Shown here: piece after piece, positions 50,601 through 60,529 of the stretch | Position numbering within the stretch: the stretch's first letter is position 1 | How the letters are laid out: each line of letters begins with the position of its first letter | Source of the DNA: Lutjanus erythropterus | Lineage: Eukaryota > Chordata > Actinopteri > Lutjaniformes > Lutjanidae | Direction of reading: 5' to 3' | NCBI GenBank assembly: GCA_020091685.1 | Contig: CM034600.1 | Location: 5,097,837-5,161,836 of the forward strand | DNA: 64,000 nucleotides | Made by a program: the position numbers and the translations under genes | Notes under the pieces: generated by a model | The model's database searches: none | Told to the model about the DNA's origin: nothing | What the model saw: only the letters and a program-made list of their open reading frames with translations

Positions 50601-52135
50601 TTGTTTTTTCACCCCCTCTTTATCTCATTTTCATTGTTTTTCAAAGCCAAGAGGGTGATTTTTCTTCATTAAAACTTGAATCACCTGATATGGGCAATTT
50701 TGTATGGTGTGTGTGTGTTTGTGTGGGTTGGTGACTGTGTGTTGAGTGATTTTATGCATGTGAATGTCTGTTTTTTGTGGAGTTATCCATGCTATGTCAT
50801 GTTTGGGGGCTATTTTTAGACTTGAAAGTAGGTGACAACACATGAAACTGTTGATGTGTGTTCATGCATGTGTGAAAATGTGTCCTAAAGGTAAATTGTG
50901 CCACTTTTCATGTGGCTGTCCAGTTAGTGCTGATGGAAAATGTTGTTAATTGAAGCAATAAATTCTCTAGGGTGTGTTATACTGACAAAGCTGAGTTCTC
51001 CTGCTGCAAAATCTGTTGGTCGTCTTGCATCCAGTGATGTCGCAGTTATGTAGCTGGTGTAAATGAAGAACTACAGAACAAAGGAAGAACTAAGCTATTT
51101 CAGCTTTGATTTCTAGTCTCCACCTCTGGGTAGCCAGGGGACATGCTAGATGAGTATGTCTGTCACCGATTTTGGGTGACAAAGTGGTTGGTATAGGCTA
51201 GGGTGGTGATGTGGCAACACAGGCATCAGAAGCTCATATGGTGCATGTAGACACTGCCAGCATGGCTCTGCAATCGGTGGGAGCTTTTCCACTGGCACTT
51301 ATGGCTGCACCAGCCCAAACTGCGCCGTGCTGATTTGCATTTAGCATCCATTAGCAGTTTCAATGCACCAAGCTGTGCCGAGTTGTGCCCAAAGTGGGCC
51401 ACCTCCAGAGAGGAGCCAAAGCCCACCTGACCCACCTGCAGGCTCACTGCAAAACTGTGACGACCCCCCTTCTCTCCCTCAAACAAACATTTGCTGCAAG
51501 ACTCTACTAGAGTCTGTGCTGGAGAGCAGAGAGAGAAAGAGAGAGAGGCATTTTTAAAAGTCTGTGTTTTCAGTTCTCAGCACTTTTGTAGCTTCTAACT
51601 AAATTCCTGTGTGCACTTTCAGATACCGGCTTTATTTTACTATTTCATGTCATTTACACTGAAGGATAGTCAACAGTTTCTAATTTTGCTGCTTCACAAT
51701 AAAAGATTTAAATAACAAAATACCAGGGGGTTCTGTTGTGAAGAATTTATTGAAAATTAAATGTTGATGCTTGACTCTGCGTATCAGGTAAAAGATACAC
51801 CTTCAAGCAGGTAGCCCTGTTGTAATGGAGTAGAAATTCCTGTCGTGCTGGGCTAACATACTGAGTCAAACTGATTCAAGCCAAGCCAGCACACATGCAT
51901 GGAAAAAGAGCTCAGGAGAACTTGGCTTTCTTGGTCAACATAGCACATACAGAGTATTGCTCCATCTGACTACATCGATCACCAACACTGATTGGACATC
52001 CACATAAAAAGTGTCAAAATCTCCATGTAATGAAGTGGTCAAAGAGGTACAAAATATTAATTCTTTACTATCTTTTTCTTTCTTTTGTCTCTTTTCTGTA
52101 CCCTGTTCTCCCTTTCTTCAATCTTCTTATCCCAG

Positions 52136-52287
52136 TTGTTCCCTGAGACGGGGCCTCGCCAAGGGGGCACCAGGGTGACCATCCTGGGGGAGAACCTCGG
52201 TCTGCAGTTCAGAGACATCCAGATGGGTGTCAGACTGGGAAAGGTGCCCTGTGTGCCTGTTGAAGAGGAGTATGTGAGCGCAGAGAG
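52136..52287 (+). CDS. plxna1: plexin-A1 exon 4 of window: IPT/TIG domain after PSI3, N-terminal part
   Basis: The exon has 152 bases: 50 codons plus two bases (AG) completed to Arg by exon 5. It encodes [20 protein letters not shown], then [19 protein letters not shown] and ends EEEYVSAE. The P..GP..GGT.VTI.G.NLG pattern is the classic start of an IPT/TIG immunoglobulin-like fold. [10 protein letters not shown] and LGVR/MGVR-type wording favour plexin-A1. The acceptor is cttatcccag ending at 52135 with a long upstream T/C tract; the donor gtaagt at 52288 is consensus. It starts in phase 0 directly after the PSI exon, matching the modular domain/exon arrangement of plexins. A minus-strand open frame covering the same bases is a shadow. 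Confidence 0.95.
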
Positions 52288-52699
52288 GTAAGTTAAAAGA
52301 CTTTGCCAGCCTGCGGGTCTTAAGTGAGACATCAAAGTACACAACTGTTATATCAACATGTATACTCATGTGACATAATGTTGGAAAGCTAAGATTCTTG
52401 TCTTTACAGCCATGATATTCAGATAAAAACAGTCTTTTTACATTGGCAAAGGTCCAGTCAATCCAGCCCAGTAAAATTTTGTCCAAAACACTATTTCCAT
52501 CGATAAATACCCACAAACTGCACTAACTAGCCAGCAAATGTCAAAGTCTTCCACTTATATCTGTCAAAACTCGAGTTTGCATGTAGATATAAGCAATGTC
52601 TTAATCTCATGATGGACGCTGCGCTCTTATCTTTTGATTGACACCTCATTGAGCCAATAGAAAGAAAGAAAGTACCTGCACATTTTCTCTCCTGTAAAG

Positions 52700-53308
52700 A
52701 CAGAGCCACTTGGAACAGATTGTGCAGATGACTGATGCATCATATAGCCATACAGCATATACACTGTTGGAGCAACATATGCTGCCATCCAGACACTGTC
52801 TTTTTCAGGGACGCCCCTGCTTATTTCAGCAAGACAATGCAAAGACACATTCTGCACATGCTACAACAGTGTGGCTTATTTATAAAAGCATACAGCGAAC
52901 AGACTGGCCTGCCTGCCTGCAGTTCAGACCTGTCTCCCACTGAAATTGTGTGGCGCATTATGAAGCACAAAATACGACAACAGAGACCCCTGACTGTTGA
53001 GCACCTGAAGTCGAGTATCAAGCGAGGAAAGAAGAAGAAGCCAGACAGAATCCCCAGTCCTGAGTTCCCAAATGCTTACTGAGTGGCGCTTAAAGAAAAG
53101 GTGATGTAACACCGTGGTAAACATTCCCCTGTCCAAACTTTTTTTGGAACATGTTGCAGGCATCAAATTCAGAATGAGTTATAAAACAATAAAGTTACTC
53201 AGTTTGACATGAAATGTCTTGTCTACTGAATTCAATTAAGAGAGATCGAAAAAGATTTGCAAATTACATTTTACACAGTGTCCCAACTTTTTTGGAACTG
53301 GGGTTTTA
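52700..53308 (+). mobile_element. Tc1/mariner-like element, 5'-truncated, 3' half only
   Basis: A decayed transposase C-terminus is readable: FQQDNAKTHSAHATTVW near 52824, then LSPTEIVWRIMKHKIRQQ near 52930 with the catalytic Glu, and LTVEHLKSSIK. Past it comes noncoding sequence ending in gtcccaacttttttggaac (53279-53297), which matches the terminal repeat of a known fish Tc1-like group. No matching left end was found between exon 4 and this point. It differs from the element at 21.4 kb in both protein and terminal repeat. Confidence 0.8.
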
Positions 53309-54127
53309 ATTCAGTCGGCTCTGACCTATCAAAGGATATGCCTTTGATAGGTGTTTTAGGTTAATTTTAGGGGAGTGGAAAGATTAACTTAGGGCACACC
53401 TATACTCATGCAAGCACACACACAAATACTCAACAACATGCACAGGAAGACATTCACAAACTGTGAAAACTGTGTATACATGCTCACAAAGCACAGACTC
53501 CCAAATTAATGCATTTGCAGACACATATAGGCAGCAATTTGTCTCTCTCACAAACGCACACACACTCACAGATCTGAGGACACACACACACACCAAAGGC
53601 AGCAGCAAACAGCACCTCTCTCATCCTGACCAATCAAACACGGGGAAAAATGTCAACCAGTACTTGTGTTTTGTTTTGTGTTTTTTCCTTGTGTAGGTGC
53701 CCATGCAGCCACATCCAGCAGCTGAAAAGATAGTGACATCAGGGTTTTTTTTGTGCGCGTGTCTGTAAATTCCATCTGTTGTTCCCCTCCATTACTTCCA
53801 ACATATGCTCTTTCCTTTATTTTTCTCATCCCTCCATCCTGACATTTACTCCTCTGCAGGGTCCTACACGGCTGAGGAATTGAGTTCACGCAGATCAAAC
53901 AATCTCTCTGTAGTGCAGTTAGTTGGGAAATGATGCATGTTGAGATAGAGGGCATCTCTATTCAAATATTACACACACATGAGTTATTTTACACATTATT
54001 CCTGAGGTCCTAGCAGCATTTTAAACATGTCTAGGATGTGTTTTCTCCTTCCTATAGTCTTCCTGTGGTTTTTTTTTTTTTGCTCTGTCATCGCTCCTGC
54101 AACACAGATTCAAATCTATTTTGTTAG

Positions 54128-54299
54128 GTATTTTGGCGCAGTGTATGATGCATACAGGACAGGATATGACAGGAATTGGGGAGAGAGAGTGGGGGAATGA
54201 CATGCAGCACAGGGCCGTAGGTGGGAGTCGGACCCACAGCTGCTGCAGAGGACTCAAGCCTCCGTACATGGGGCGCTTGAGCTATCCAGGCACCCCGTG
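54128..54299 (-). mobile_element. tRNA-derived SINE
   Basis: On the minus strand a tRNA-like head is followed by a body typical of percomorph SINEs. An A-box-like TGGATAGCTCAAGCG (54273-54288 complement) precedes a B-box-like GGTCCGACTCCCA (54222-54234 complement), then a tail reading TGCTGCATGTCATTCCCCCA. The tRNA part cannot fold as a functional tRNA and continues into unrelated sequence, so it is a SINE and not a tRNA gene. Confidence 0.75.
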
Positions 54300-54754
54300 A
54301 AAACTGTATTAAGCCACAATTTGCTCCGTCAAATCAATCAGCATCAATTTGAAGCTGCATTTGATGATTTTATGGTATGTGTTAGCACTTCATTTAAATA
54401 TTCCTGCAGCTGTTAGTAGAATTAAAAATGTTAAGATAAAACTTAAAAAGATTGACTAGAATAACAACAACCTGATCCCGACTCCTGGCACTTGAACACT
54501 GACTTTGCAAGCCCTCACCCTCGGATCCATTCATTTTAAATTTCAAAACCTGTTCAACCAGTTATTGAGTGATTATATGTTGTTTCCCTTTTATTTTTGT
54601 CCACTTTGACCCTGACAAAGACACACTAGTGTTGAAATGTTTGCACAATTAAAGGCTGTGAATTAATCAGCGTGCTCCAGTCCCTTTTGTTCTCTTACCC
54701 TGACCTCTTATTCTCTGCTTTTGTCCATTAATCCTTTTGACTTTCCATCCACAG

Positions 54755-54875
54755 AATAGTGTGTCTGCTGAATGACGCCACAAGCTACAGGGTGCAGGAA
54801 GCTCAGGTAGAGGTGTGTGTGAGAGACTGCGTCAACGACTACAGAGCTCTGTCGCCCAGGCCATTCACCTTCGTG
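54755..54875 (+). CDS. plxna1: plexin-A1 exon 5 of window: IPT/TIG domain after PSI3, C-terminal part
   Basis: This 121-base exon adds one base to the split Arg codon and then 40 codons: [20 protein letters not shown], then [20 protein letters not shown]. The (R)IVC..., VEVCVRDC and YRALSP..FTFV pieces follow plexin-A1 closely; the A2, A3 and A4 paralogs that I recall differ here. The acceptor is tccatccacag ending at 54754; the donor is gtaagg at 54876. It ends in phase 0 at the domain boundary. It lies 2.47 kb after exon 4, with a Tc1-like remnant and a tRNA-SINE inserted between. Confidence 0.95.
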
Positions 54876-56114
54876 GTAAGGATGATACAAGATAGGGCTC
54901 TTTGGTTAGATAAGTTTTTCATATTCACTGTCTTTAAAGGTAAAGGACACCATGTCTCCACCTTTTCTCACTGTACAAACATGAAGCCAAAATATCCTGG
55001 TTATGGCCAGTTAATTAAAGCCAAACTTAAAATTCAAATTAACACTTTTACAAACATGAGCAGGATAAGAACTGTAATGACAGAAACCATCTGTACTTTG
55101 ATTTGAAGTTTCGCTTATGTCCCATTTTCCAACATGGAGGAGACAGGATTGATAACCTATCCTGCAGCCAGCCACCAGGGGGCAATTAAGATGTTTTGGC
55201 TTCACTTTTCGGGAGCTGTCATATTATATATGAAGTCTCTAAAAAAGTTATTCCCTACTCGTCAAATGCGAACGTTTTGTCACTTCCCCGAACCAACTCA
55301 TACAGACACGCATGGCTTTATGAGCCGCACCAAGCTTTTGACGTAGTATAAAGAAGAAGTCTGCATCTGGAGAAGGTGGGGTTGATGGATGGCTCAAACA
55401 AACACAGGACTTTCACTTTTTTTTAACCCCCATGAAAATCAAAACATCACTAAAGGTTTCAAGCTACATAACGTTGCGTGCAAAACGCAAGGTCATGTGA
55501 CCTGCCTAATGCCTAATGTTTCGCAACCCCGAACGTGGTCTTGTCCTAAACCTACCCAAACTGCGACCGTTTCACGCTGTTAACCACGTGTGAAAAAATG
55601 CTCTCTGGCAGCGTCTCACACAGCGACTGCAGAGTGCCTTGTGCATCAGAATGAGACACGGGGGCATTGGGACCAGCTGGGGTGAGAACAGGTCATCAAA
55701 GACTCTGCTTCGATGAAACAGCTCCGATTTTAATAAAGAAAGTCAAAATGCTTGTCTCTAAAGAGCTAATTTGATGTATTTCAGTATTTTTTCTCATTTA
55801 TGCTTTTTTTTTTTTTTTTTTTTGCATAAATCTTGTGTACCATAAGATAGAACCTTTTTTAATGAGGAATCCTCTTGCTGATTTCTGTCATTTTCAAAAT
55901 TACAGTGGTACAATAGGTGTATTGAACTCACAGATCAAAACATGGTTTTGTAATTGATTGAATCATAATTTAATTAAACGATGCAAGTGATAATGTATAA
56001 TTGTGTTTTTACGACTATTTAAGTTCTGTTTTCTTTGATGTATTTGTGACTCTGAATGATGCCTCTGCAGTACTGTTTATATTAGCTGAAAGAATTTTTC
56101 CCCCTCTTCTCCAG
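54876..56114 (+). other. 1.2-kb plxna1 intron
   Basis: The intron runs from gtaagg to cttctccag. Part of it (about 55290-55600) belongs to a dispersed repeat also found near 6.1-6.5 and 25.6-26.8 kb. A run of about 19 T lies at 55806-55824. No exon is visible. Confidence 0.88.
55290..55600. repeat. dispersed repeat, family F, copy 3 (partial)
   Basis: GAAGAAGTCTGCATCTGGAG, AAGGTGGGGTTGATGGATGG and CTTGTCCTAAACCTACCCAA follow the order of family F copy 1. Confidence 0.6.
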
Positions 56115-56251
56115 ACTCCATTCTTCACCCGTATCCAGCCATCTCAGGGGCCCATTTCTGGCGGCACCAGGGTCACCATCGAGGGCAGCTACCTCAACGC
56201 AGGCAGCTATGTGTCTGTCAGCATCGGGCCACAGCCCTGCTACTTTAAAAA
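56115..56251 (+). CDS. plxna1: plexin-A1 exon 6 of window: following IPT/TIG domain, N-terminal part
   Basis: The exon has 137 bases: 45 codons plus two bases, AA, completed to Lys by exon 7. The peptide starts [20 protein letters not shown], continues [11 protein letters not shown] and ends QPCYFKK once joined. [22 protein letters not shown] is the canonical plexin IPT start. The acceptor is cttctccag ending at 56114; the donor gtaagt at 56252 is consensus. The intron before it is the shortest complete one in the window, 1.24 kb. The upstream in-frame extension of the open frame is intronic: it has no plexin homology and lies before a good branch/pyrimidine region. Confidence 0.95.
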
Positions 56252-57106
56252 GTAAGTTAAACCCAAAAAAAAGAAAAAAAATCAGTCTAAATTAAATAGT
56301 AATTGTCCCTGTGGGGAAATTGGACCGATCACAGCAGAGGAGAATAGGATTTAGATAAGAATACCACAAAAAAAGAGTACTTAAGGTAGTAAAACAAATT
56401 CATAATTATGACTTAAGGGAGTGTAGATAATACAAGAAGTGAATAAATAAAGATAAAGGAAATATGTGCATAAATAAACTCACCCTGGTAAAAGATTTGT
56501 TTGTGTGCTGTGCAAAGATGCCATTATCATAAAGATATTACATGCACATGTAAGCATGTAATCGGTGTGTCAGGTTAGGATTTTGTGTGTGCGGGATCAT
56601 GAATGTTTGTGTTTAGGTGTGTGTGCATGCTTGTTGCTTGCAGACACACAGTATCTCTTTGTCTGCCTTCACACAGGCTTTTCTCTAATCTAGTGCACGA
56701 AAAAAAAAATCCAAACTATCACCACAGTTGCTTGCATGTCAAATGCATGGATTAGCCCCTCATAGCTAATCTCTATTGAAGCAACTATATGCTAGCTTTG
56801 ATGTCACAGCAGTCACTCTGATGCTGCAGCGTCCTCGCGGTTAATCCAACAGATTCCACTCCACCACAACTGTTCGCTGCTCACCTCAGCTCTGTCTTTA
56901 TCTGTCACACCGTAACTGTGTGACTGTGTTTGACGATGTCTTGTGAAGGTTGCTGGGGCATGTGTTCTTGTGAATGGGGTTGCCATGGTTACAGGCCGAG
57001 GGACTTGGGAGAGTGGATATTGTAGATTCTCCCTCTCTGTTTTTCTCGCTCTCGCACACACTCAGGCACAATAGAATGTGCAACACTACATTAAAGTGTA
57101 TACACG

Positions 57107-57114
<8 letters not shown>

Positions 57115-57163
<49 letters not shown>

Positions 57164-57168
57164 ACACA
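57115..57168. repeat. (CA)n microsatellite with CG units at its edge
   Basis: A CA run with one GA interruption, preceded by ACGCACGCGCGC. Alternating purine-pyrimidine of this length is prone to Z-DNA. Confidence 0.98.
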
Positions 57169-57306
57169 TCGCTTCTGTGAAGTCATGGCCCAGAAAAGCA
57201 GCCACCACTCAACTGTGCTAAATACATATTAGATAATGTAGCTACTGGGGACTACACTCAAGACTGCAATTGAAAATGTTATTTTGCCTATGGGACATGC
57301 AAGCAT

Positions 57307-57308
<2 letters not shown>

Positions 57309-57355
<47 letters not shown>
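57309..57355. repeat. (AC)n microsatellite
   Basis: A pure AC run of about 23 units, 140 bases from the previous one and in the same orientation. Confidence 0.98.
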
Positions 57356-57356
<1 letters not shown>

Positions 57357-57636
57357 TTTCCATCTCTCCCCCAGTGTTTGTGACTGGTGGCAATGATCCT
57401 TGTCAGTGCACCAATCACAGCAGGTGTAAACTTCATTAAGCATGACTTCACTTCTCTGTTTTGGTTTCTATGTTCTTCTCTTCCTCCCTTCTACGCTAAA
57501 CATGTCACATATATTTTAATGTCAAAGAAACACCGTAGAAGAGGGGTTGCACTAGTTGTTGTATACAGTTTTGTTATTGTTATTTCACATCCTGTGCAAA
57601 TGTGGACATGTACTACAAAAAAAGTAATCTTAAAAC

Positions 57637-58063
57637 TTAAGGGGATAGTTTGGGTTTTTTGAGTTGGCTTCAAAAATCAAAAACATATTTTCTCCTCGTT
57701 TGTAGTGCTTTTTTTCCATCTAGATATTTTTGGTGTGAATTGCAGAGTTTTGGAGATATCGGGCATAGAAATGTCTGCCTTCTCGCCAGTGTAATGGGAC
57801 GAAATGGCACTCATTTTGGGTTGTTCAAAGCACCAAAATGACATGCTTGAAAAATTCAAAATAAGTGTCTCCAAAAATCATGACCCATTTACTCAAGATG
57901 ATCCACAGACCTTGTTCTGAAAGAAAAAAAAAGATTATACTGTAGAGAAGGCAGAAATCCAAATATCTTCAAAACTTGACATCTAACACCAAAACAGTAC
58001 AGTTGGATAAATAGCACTATAGGCCAGAGGATGTGTTTTTGATTTTGGAAGTGTCCCTTTAAG
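57637..58063. repeat. foldback element, family C, copy 2
   Basis: It shares with 41344-41833 the order of segments: TTTTGGTGTGAATTGCAGAG, GGCATAGAAATGTCTGCCTT, AAAATCATGACCC, ATCCACAGACCTTGTT, AGAAGGCAGAAAT and a CCCTTTAA end. Its left half is the approximate complement of its right half. Confidence 0.8.
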
Positions 58064-58074
58064 TGGATGCTATA

Positions 58075-58380
58075 TTTAAAATATTTTTACCATTTTACCT
58101 TGCTGTCAGACAGCCTTTTCCGACAGAAAACCAATGTTATATAAGCCAAACACCGCTCTCACCAAAGCAACCAGACTCCTTTGGCAAAAACAGTCATTTC
58201 ACCCTGCAGAACACGGGTTGCTGGTCTACTGCTGTCTCTTTCAGTTAGTTTGTTCGTGTTATTGTGTGACTTTGGTGTTTTCAAGCATTAGTTCAGATTC
58301 ATTGAAGTCACACACTAACATTAGCTAACCGATAGAGGCAGCAGTAGACCATCAACTCCCCTGTTCTAGTGGTGTGTTTT
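58075..58380. repeat. foldback element, family A, copy 2 (one arm shortened)
   Basis: The left arm shares ATTTTACCTTGCTGTCAGA, GCAACCAGACTCC and the loop TTAGTTTGTTCGTGTTATTG with copy 1 at 649-1115. The right arm is represented by GGCAGCAGTAGACCATCAAC, the complement of GTTGCTGGTCTACTGCTG, and then stops. It directly follows another foldback element. Confidence 0.75.
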
Positions 58381-59079
58381 TATGGTTTTATACACCAGTT
58401 TGAAAAAAGGATTTGTCACTGGATACACATGATGTCCAACACAGCCTTACATACAGCCTTTTACACTATGTGATCTGGCTTGCATTGTGAAGTGAGAAAA
58501 AATCTGCCCTGTAAGTTGAAGGGTCACTTTATTCAGCTTTTTCCTGCTTAAGTAAACCTGTCAATAGCTACAAGCAGCAGAGCAGCAATCTTGGCACACA
58601 TCGGCTTTTGCTGGCCAATGTTTGGTGGCTTCTGGTGCAGCCAGCGCATATTCTGATGACTGATAATGGCTATCCTAGCCAAGACTTCCTAATCACTATA
58701 AACAGACATCTGCATATGAATGGAGATCATTTTATTTTAAAAAGCTTTAAAAAAAAAAAAAAGCTAAATTGTAGTCAGATGATAGCCAGTGGGTTCCAAG
58801 ACTGCATTTCAGCCAATGCGTTCCACCTCTTTTGCTCTCCACAAGAACTGTTTACCTGCATGCAACCAAAGCCCATTCAAACGATGATTAGTCAATATGA
58901 CTCAGACTACAAACGGACTGCAAATGGAAACCAGAACTCCTTGGATCCTAACACCTTATCCCTTGCCATACAGATTCTGCATTCATATCCAGATATCTGT
59001 TCGTAGAGATAATTGAGCAGTTAGCAAGTCTTCCCTCACGAAAAAAAGGGACTTAAAAATGAGTGATGTGCATTCATGA

Positions 59080-59480
59080 CATTCATTCCCTTCACCGGGG
59101 ACGTGCCATGTTTTATGTCCGCCAGGCCAGCATAATTTGCATATTGAGACCTGATCATAAAGCAGGCAGAAACAAGCTAAAGGGAACACTTATTAATTCC
59201 CCACTGTTCAGACGTCATCCTCCAGTGGGCACAAAATACCTGCTATGAATGTGGCCACAGACACTAACATGCACTAACTGTGATTCCTGTGATCCAGCGG
59301 GCCAGGAGAGTGTTCATTTTGCAGGACTTGACTCGCCTCGCTAACTGAAAAGCAACGGGCACGAGTGGAATTATCTAATCAAATTAACGGGTTACAATAT
59401 GGTTTTAAGAGAATGAGACTAATTTCCTACCCAGGCTGGACACTGGTAATTACAAGCACAATGAGCAAGTCATTAAATAT
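59080..59480. promoter_or_regulatory. candidate conserved intronic element
   Basis: A unique block with CAGCATAATTTGCATATTGA (octamer-like ATTTGCAT), AACACTTATTAATTCCCCAC, ATTATCTAATCAAATTAACG and CTGGTAATTACAAGCACAAT. It lies about 0.9 kb before exon 7 of the window. Confidence 0.32.
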
Positions 59481-60361
59481 GTCAATGCTTCAGCTTGGAC
59501 CTCAGTATTTAAGGAATGCCCTGGCACGAGAAAGTAATCATTGCCTCTTTATCATTATAATTCTGTTTTTCAGAGTGATCACACTCTGCCAGACAGCTTT
59601 CTTTGTTGGATATTGTCGAGGGCCTCCCTCTGTTGTTCTCTCTGTTGAAGTATGAATTGTTTATTTCTCCAGAAAAACATTCACTTCAGTTTTATTTTCT
59701 CTACATTTTTGCAGGTAGTTGTAGCCAAGATTTCACTGTTTATTAGATTCCCGTGAGAAAGCCTTAATATCTTTCTAACATTCAGCCAGCATCACAACAG
59801 TTTGTGAAATAGTCATGAAATGTAACAATATGGACCCAAATTCTCAATTTTTTTGAGACAGTCAGCACAACTTTTAAAGTAATGAGAACGAACATAGTAA
59901 TGTAATGTGAATGGTCAATGTTGATTATTTTAAAGAATGAATTATCTTAAGCCAAACCACAATCTTTTCCTAACCCTAACCAAGTAGTTTTGGTGCCTAG
60001 ACATACCCAAGACCCTTTACCCTTTATTTTGAAAGTGTAACTGGACACTGGATGTATAATTGCTAACTTGACCTTGGAAAGAGAAAAACAGGGAATGATT
60101 AGTCTGAAGGTGCGCTGGATGTCGCAAAGACAATGGAAAAATCATGTCAATGTTTGACGAACTACCGTGAGACTACGTTGAAGAATCTGCTCAGAAAAGT
60201 TTCTTCTGACATTGTCATTTGGATTTTATGTAGGTTTACAGTGTGCCATAGGGCTGTGTGGAATCATGTATCAAACTTGATACTGACTTCATATTTGGCC
60301 ACCCTATGCATGGTTGCCGAATCACCTTCCTCCAACTTTTCTTTCTTTTTTGTCCATCCAG

Positions 60362-60529
60362 GAGGAACGCCCGTGAGATAGTGTGTGTCACGCCAGCCGG
60401 AATATCACCGGGCAGCACGTCGGTGTTAGTGGACATCGACGACGCTGAGCTCAGAAACCCAGAGGTCAAGTTTAACTACACTGACGACCCAACCGTCCTG
60501 AGGATTGAACCTGACTGGAGCATTGCCAG
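60362..60529 (+). CDS. plxna1: plexin-A1 exon 7 of window: C-terminal part of that IPT domain and start of the next
   Basis: The 168-base exon begins with the last base of the split Lys codon, then encodes [20 protein letters not shown], a [10 protein letters not shown] strand, [20 protein letters not shown] and WSIA, ending with AG (phase 2). REI.C.TP....G is the closing half of an IPT sheet, and DPT.LRI.P.WSI begins the next module; this run is strongly plexin-A1-like. NYT is a possible N-glycosylation site. The acceptor is gtccatccag with the final G at 60361; the donor is gtaagc at 60530. The following exon, expected to open with an S-G-G-T or similar run, is not seen in the remaining 3.5 kb, so that intron continues past the window end. 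Confidence 0.95.

Larger units (their letters stand above)
36163..52135 (+). other. 16.0-kb plxna1 intron
   Basis: The intron runs from gtaagt to cttatcccag. It carries foldback elements at 37304-37993, 39529-40219, 41344-41833 and 46281-46491, an AT microsatellite near 38207-38255, a dispersed module repeated near 44.5, 47.6 and 50.2 kb, and a hAT-end-like fragment at 45365-45430. A G+C-richer unique block at 50395-50600 may be conserved. The intervals 42.0-44.4, 45.9-46.2 and 48.0-49.9 kb are A+T-rich with no supported feature. Confidence 0.88.
52288..54754 (+). other. 2.5-kb plxna1 intron
   Basis: The intron runs from gtaagt to tccatccacag. It is largely transposon-derived: a 5'-truncated Tc1-like element occupies about 52700-53308 and a tRNA-SINE on the minus strand 54128-54299. 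The remaining 53.3-54.1 kb is A+T-rich with CA-rich patches and no gene. Confidence 0.88.
56252..60361 (+). other. 4.1-kb plxna1 intron
   Basis: The intron runs from gtaagt to gtccatccag. It contains two CA microsatellites (57115-57168, 57309-57355), a foldback element (57637-58063) directly followed by a second, different foldback element (58075-58380), and a unique-looking block at 59080-59480 that could be conserved. A dispersed repeat fragment lies at 59950-60040. Confidence 0.88.
8669..60529 (+). other. plxna1: plxna1-like gene, internal portion (seven exons, six complete introns)
   Basis: Seven exons with GT-AG borders splice into one open frame of 366 codons plus two bases. Intron phases are 0 (exon 1/2), 1 (2/3), 0 (3/4), 2 (4/5), 0 (5/6), 2 (6/7), and every junction keeps the plexin reading. 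The product is the middle of the extracellular stalk of a class A plexin, a type I plasma-membrane receptor for class 3 and 6 semaphorins. Peptides such as [33 protein letters not shown] and [13 protein letters not shown] resemble plexin-A1 more than my recollection of A2, A3 or A4. Introns are 19.6, 7.4, 16.0, 2.5, 1.2 and 4.1 kb. Neither gene end is in the window. Family assignment is firm; the A1 choice and the teleost a/b copy rest on memory and need a tree. Confidence 0.9.

Noticed and set aside
54222..54288. tRNA gene on the minus strand
   Set aside because: Same reason: tRNA-like head fused to a SINE body.
58608..59006. 132-codon + strand frame
   Set aside because: Contains a poly-Lys run from an A tract and shows no similarity that I recognise.
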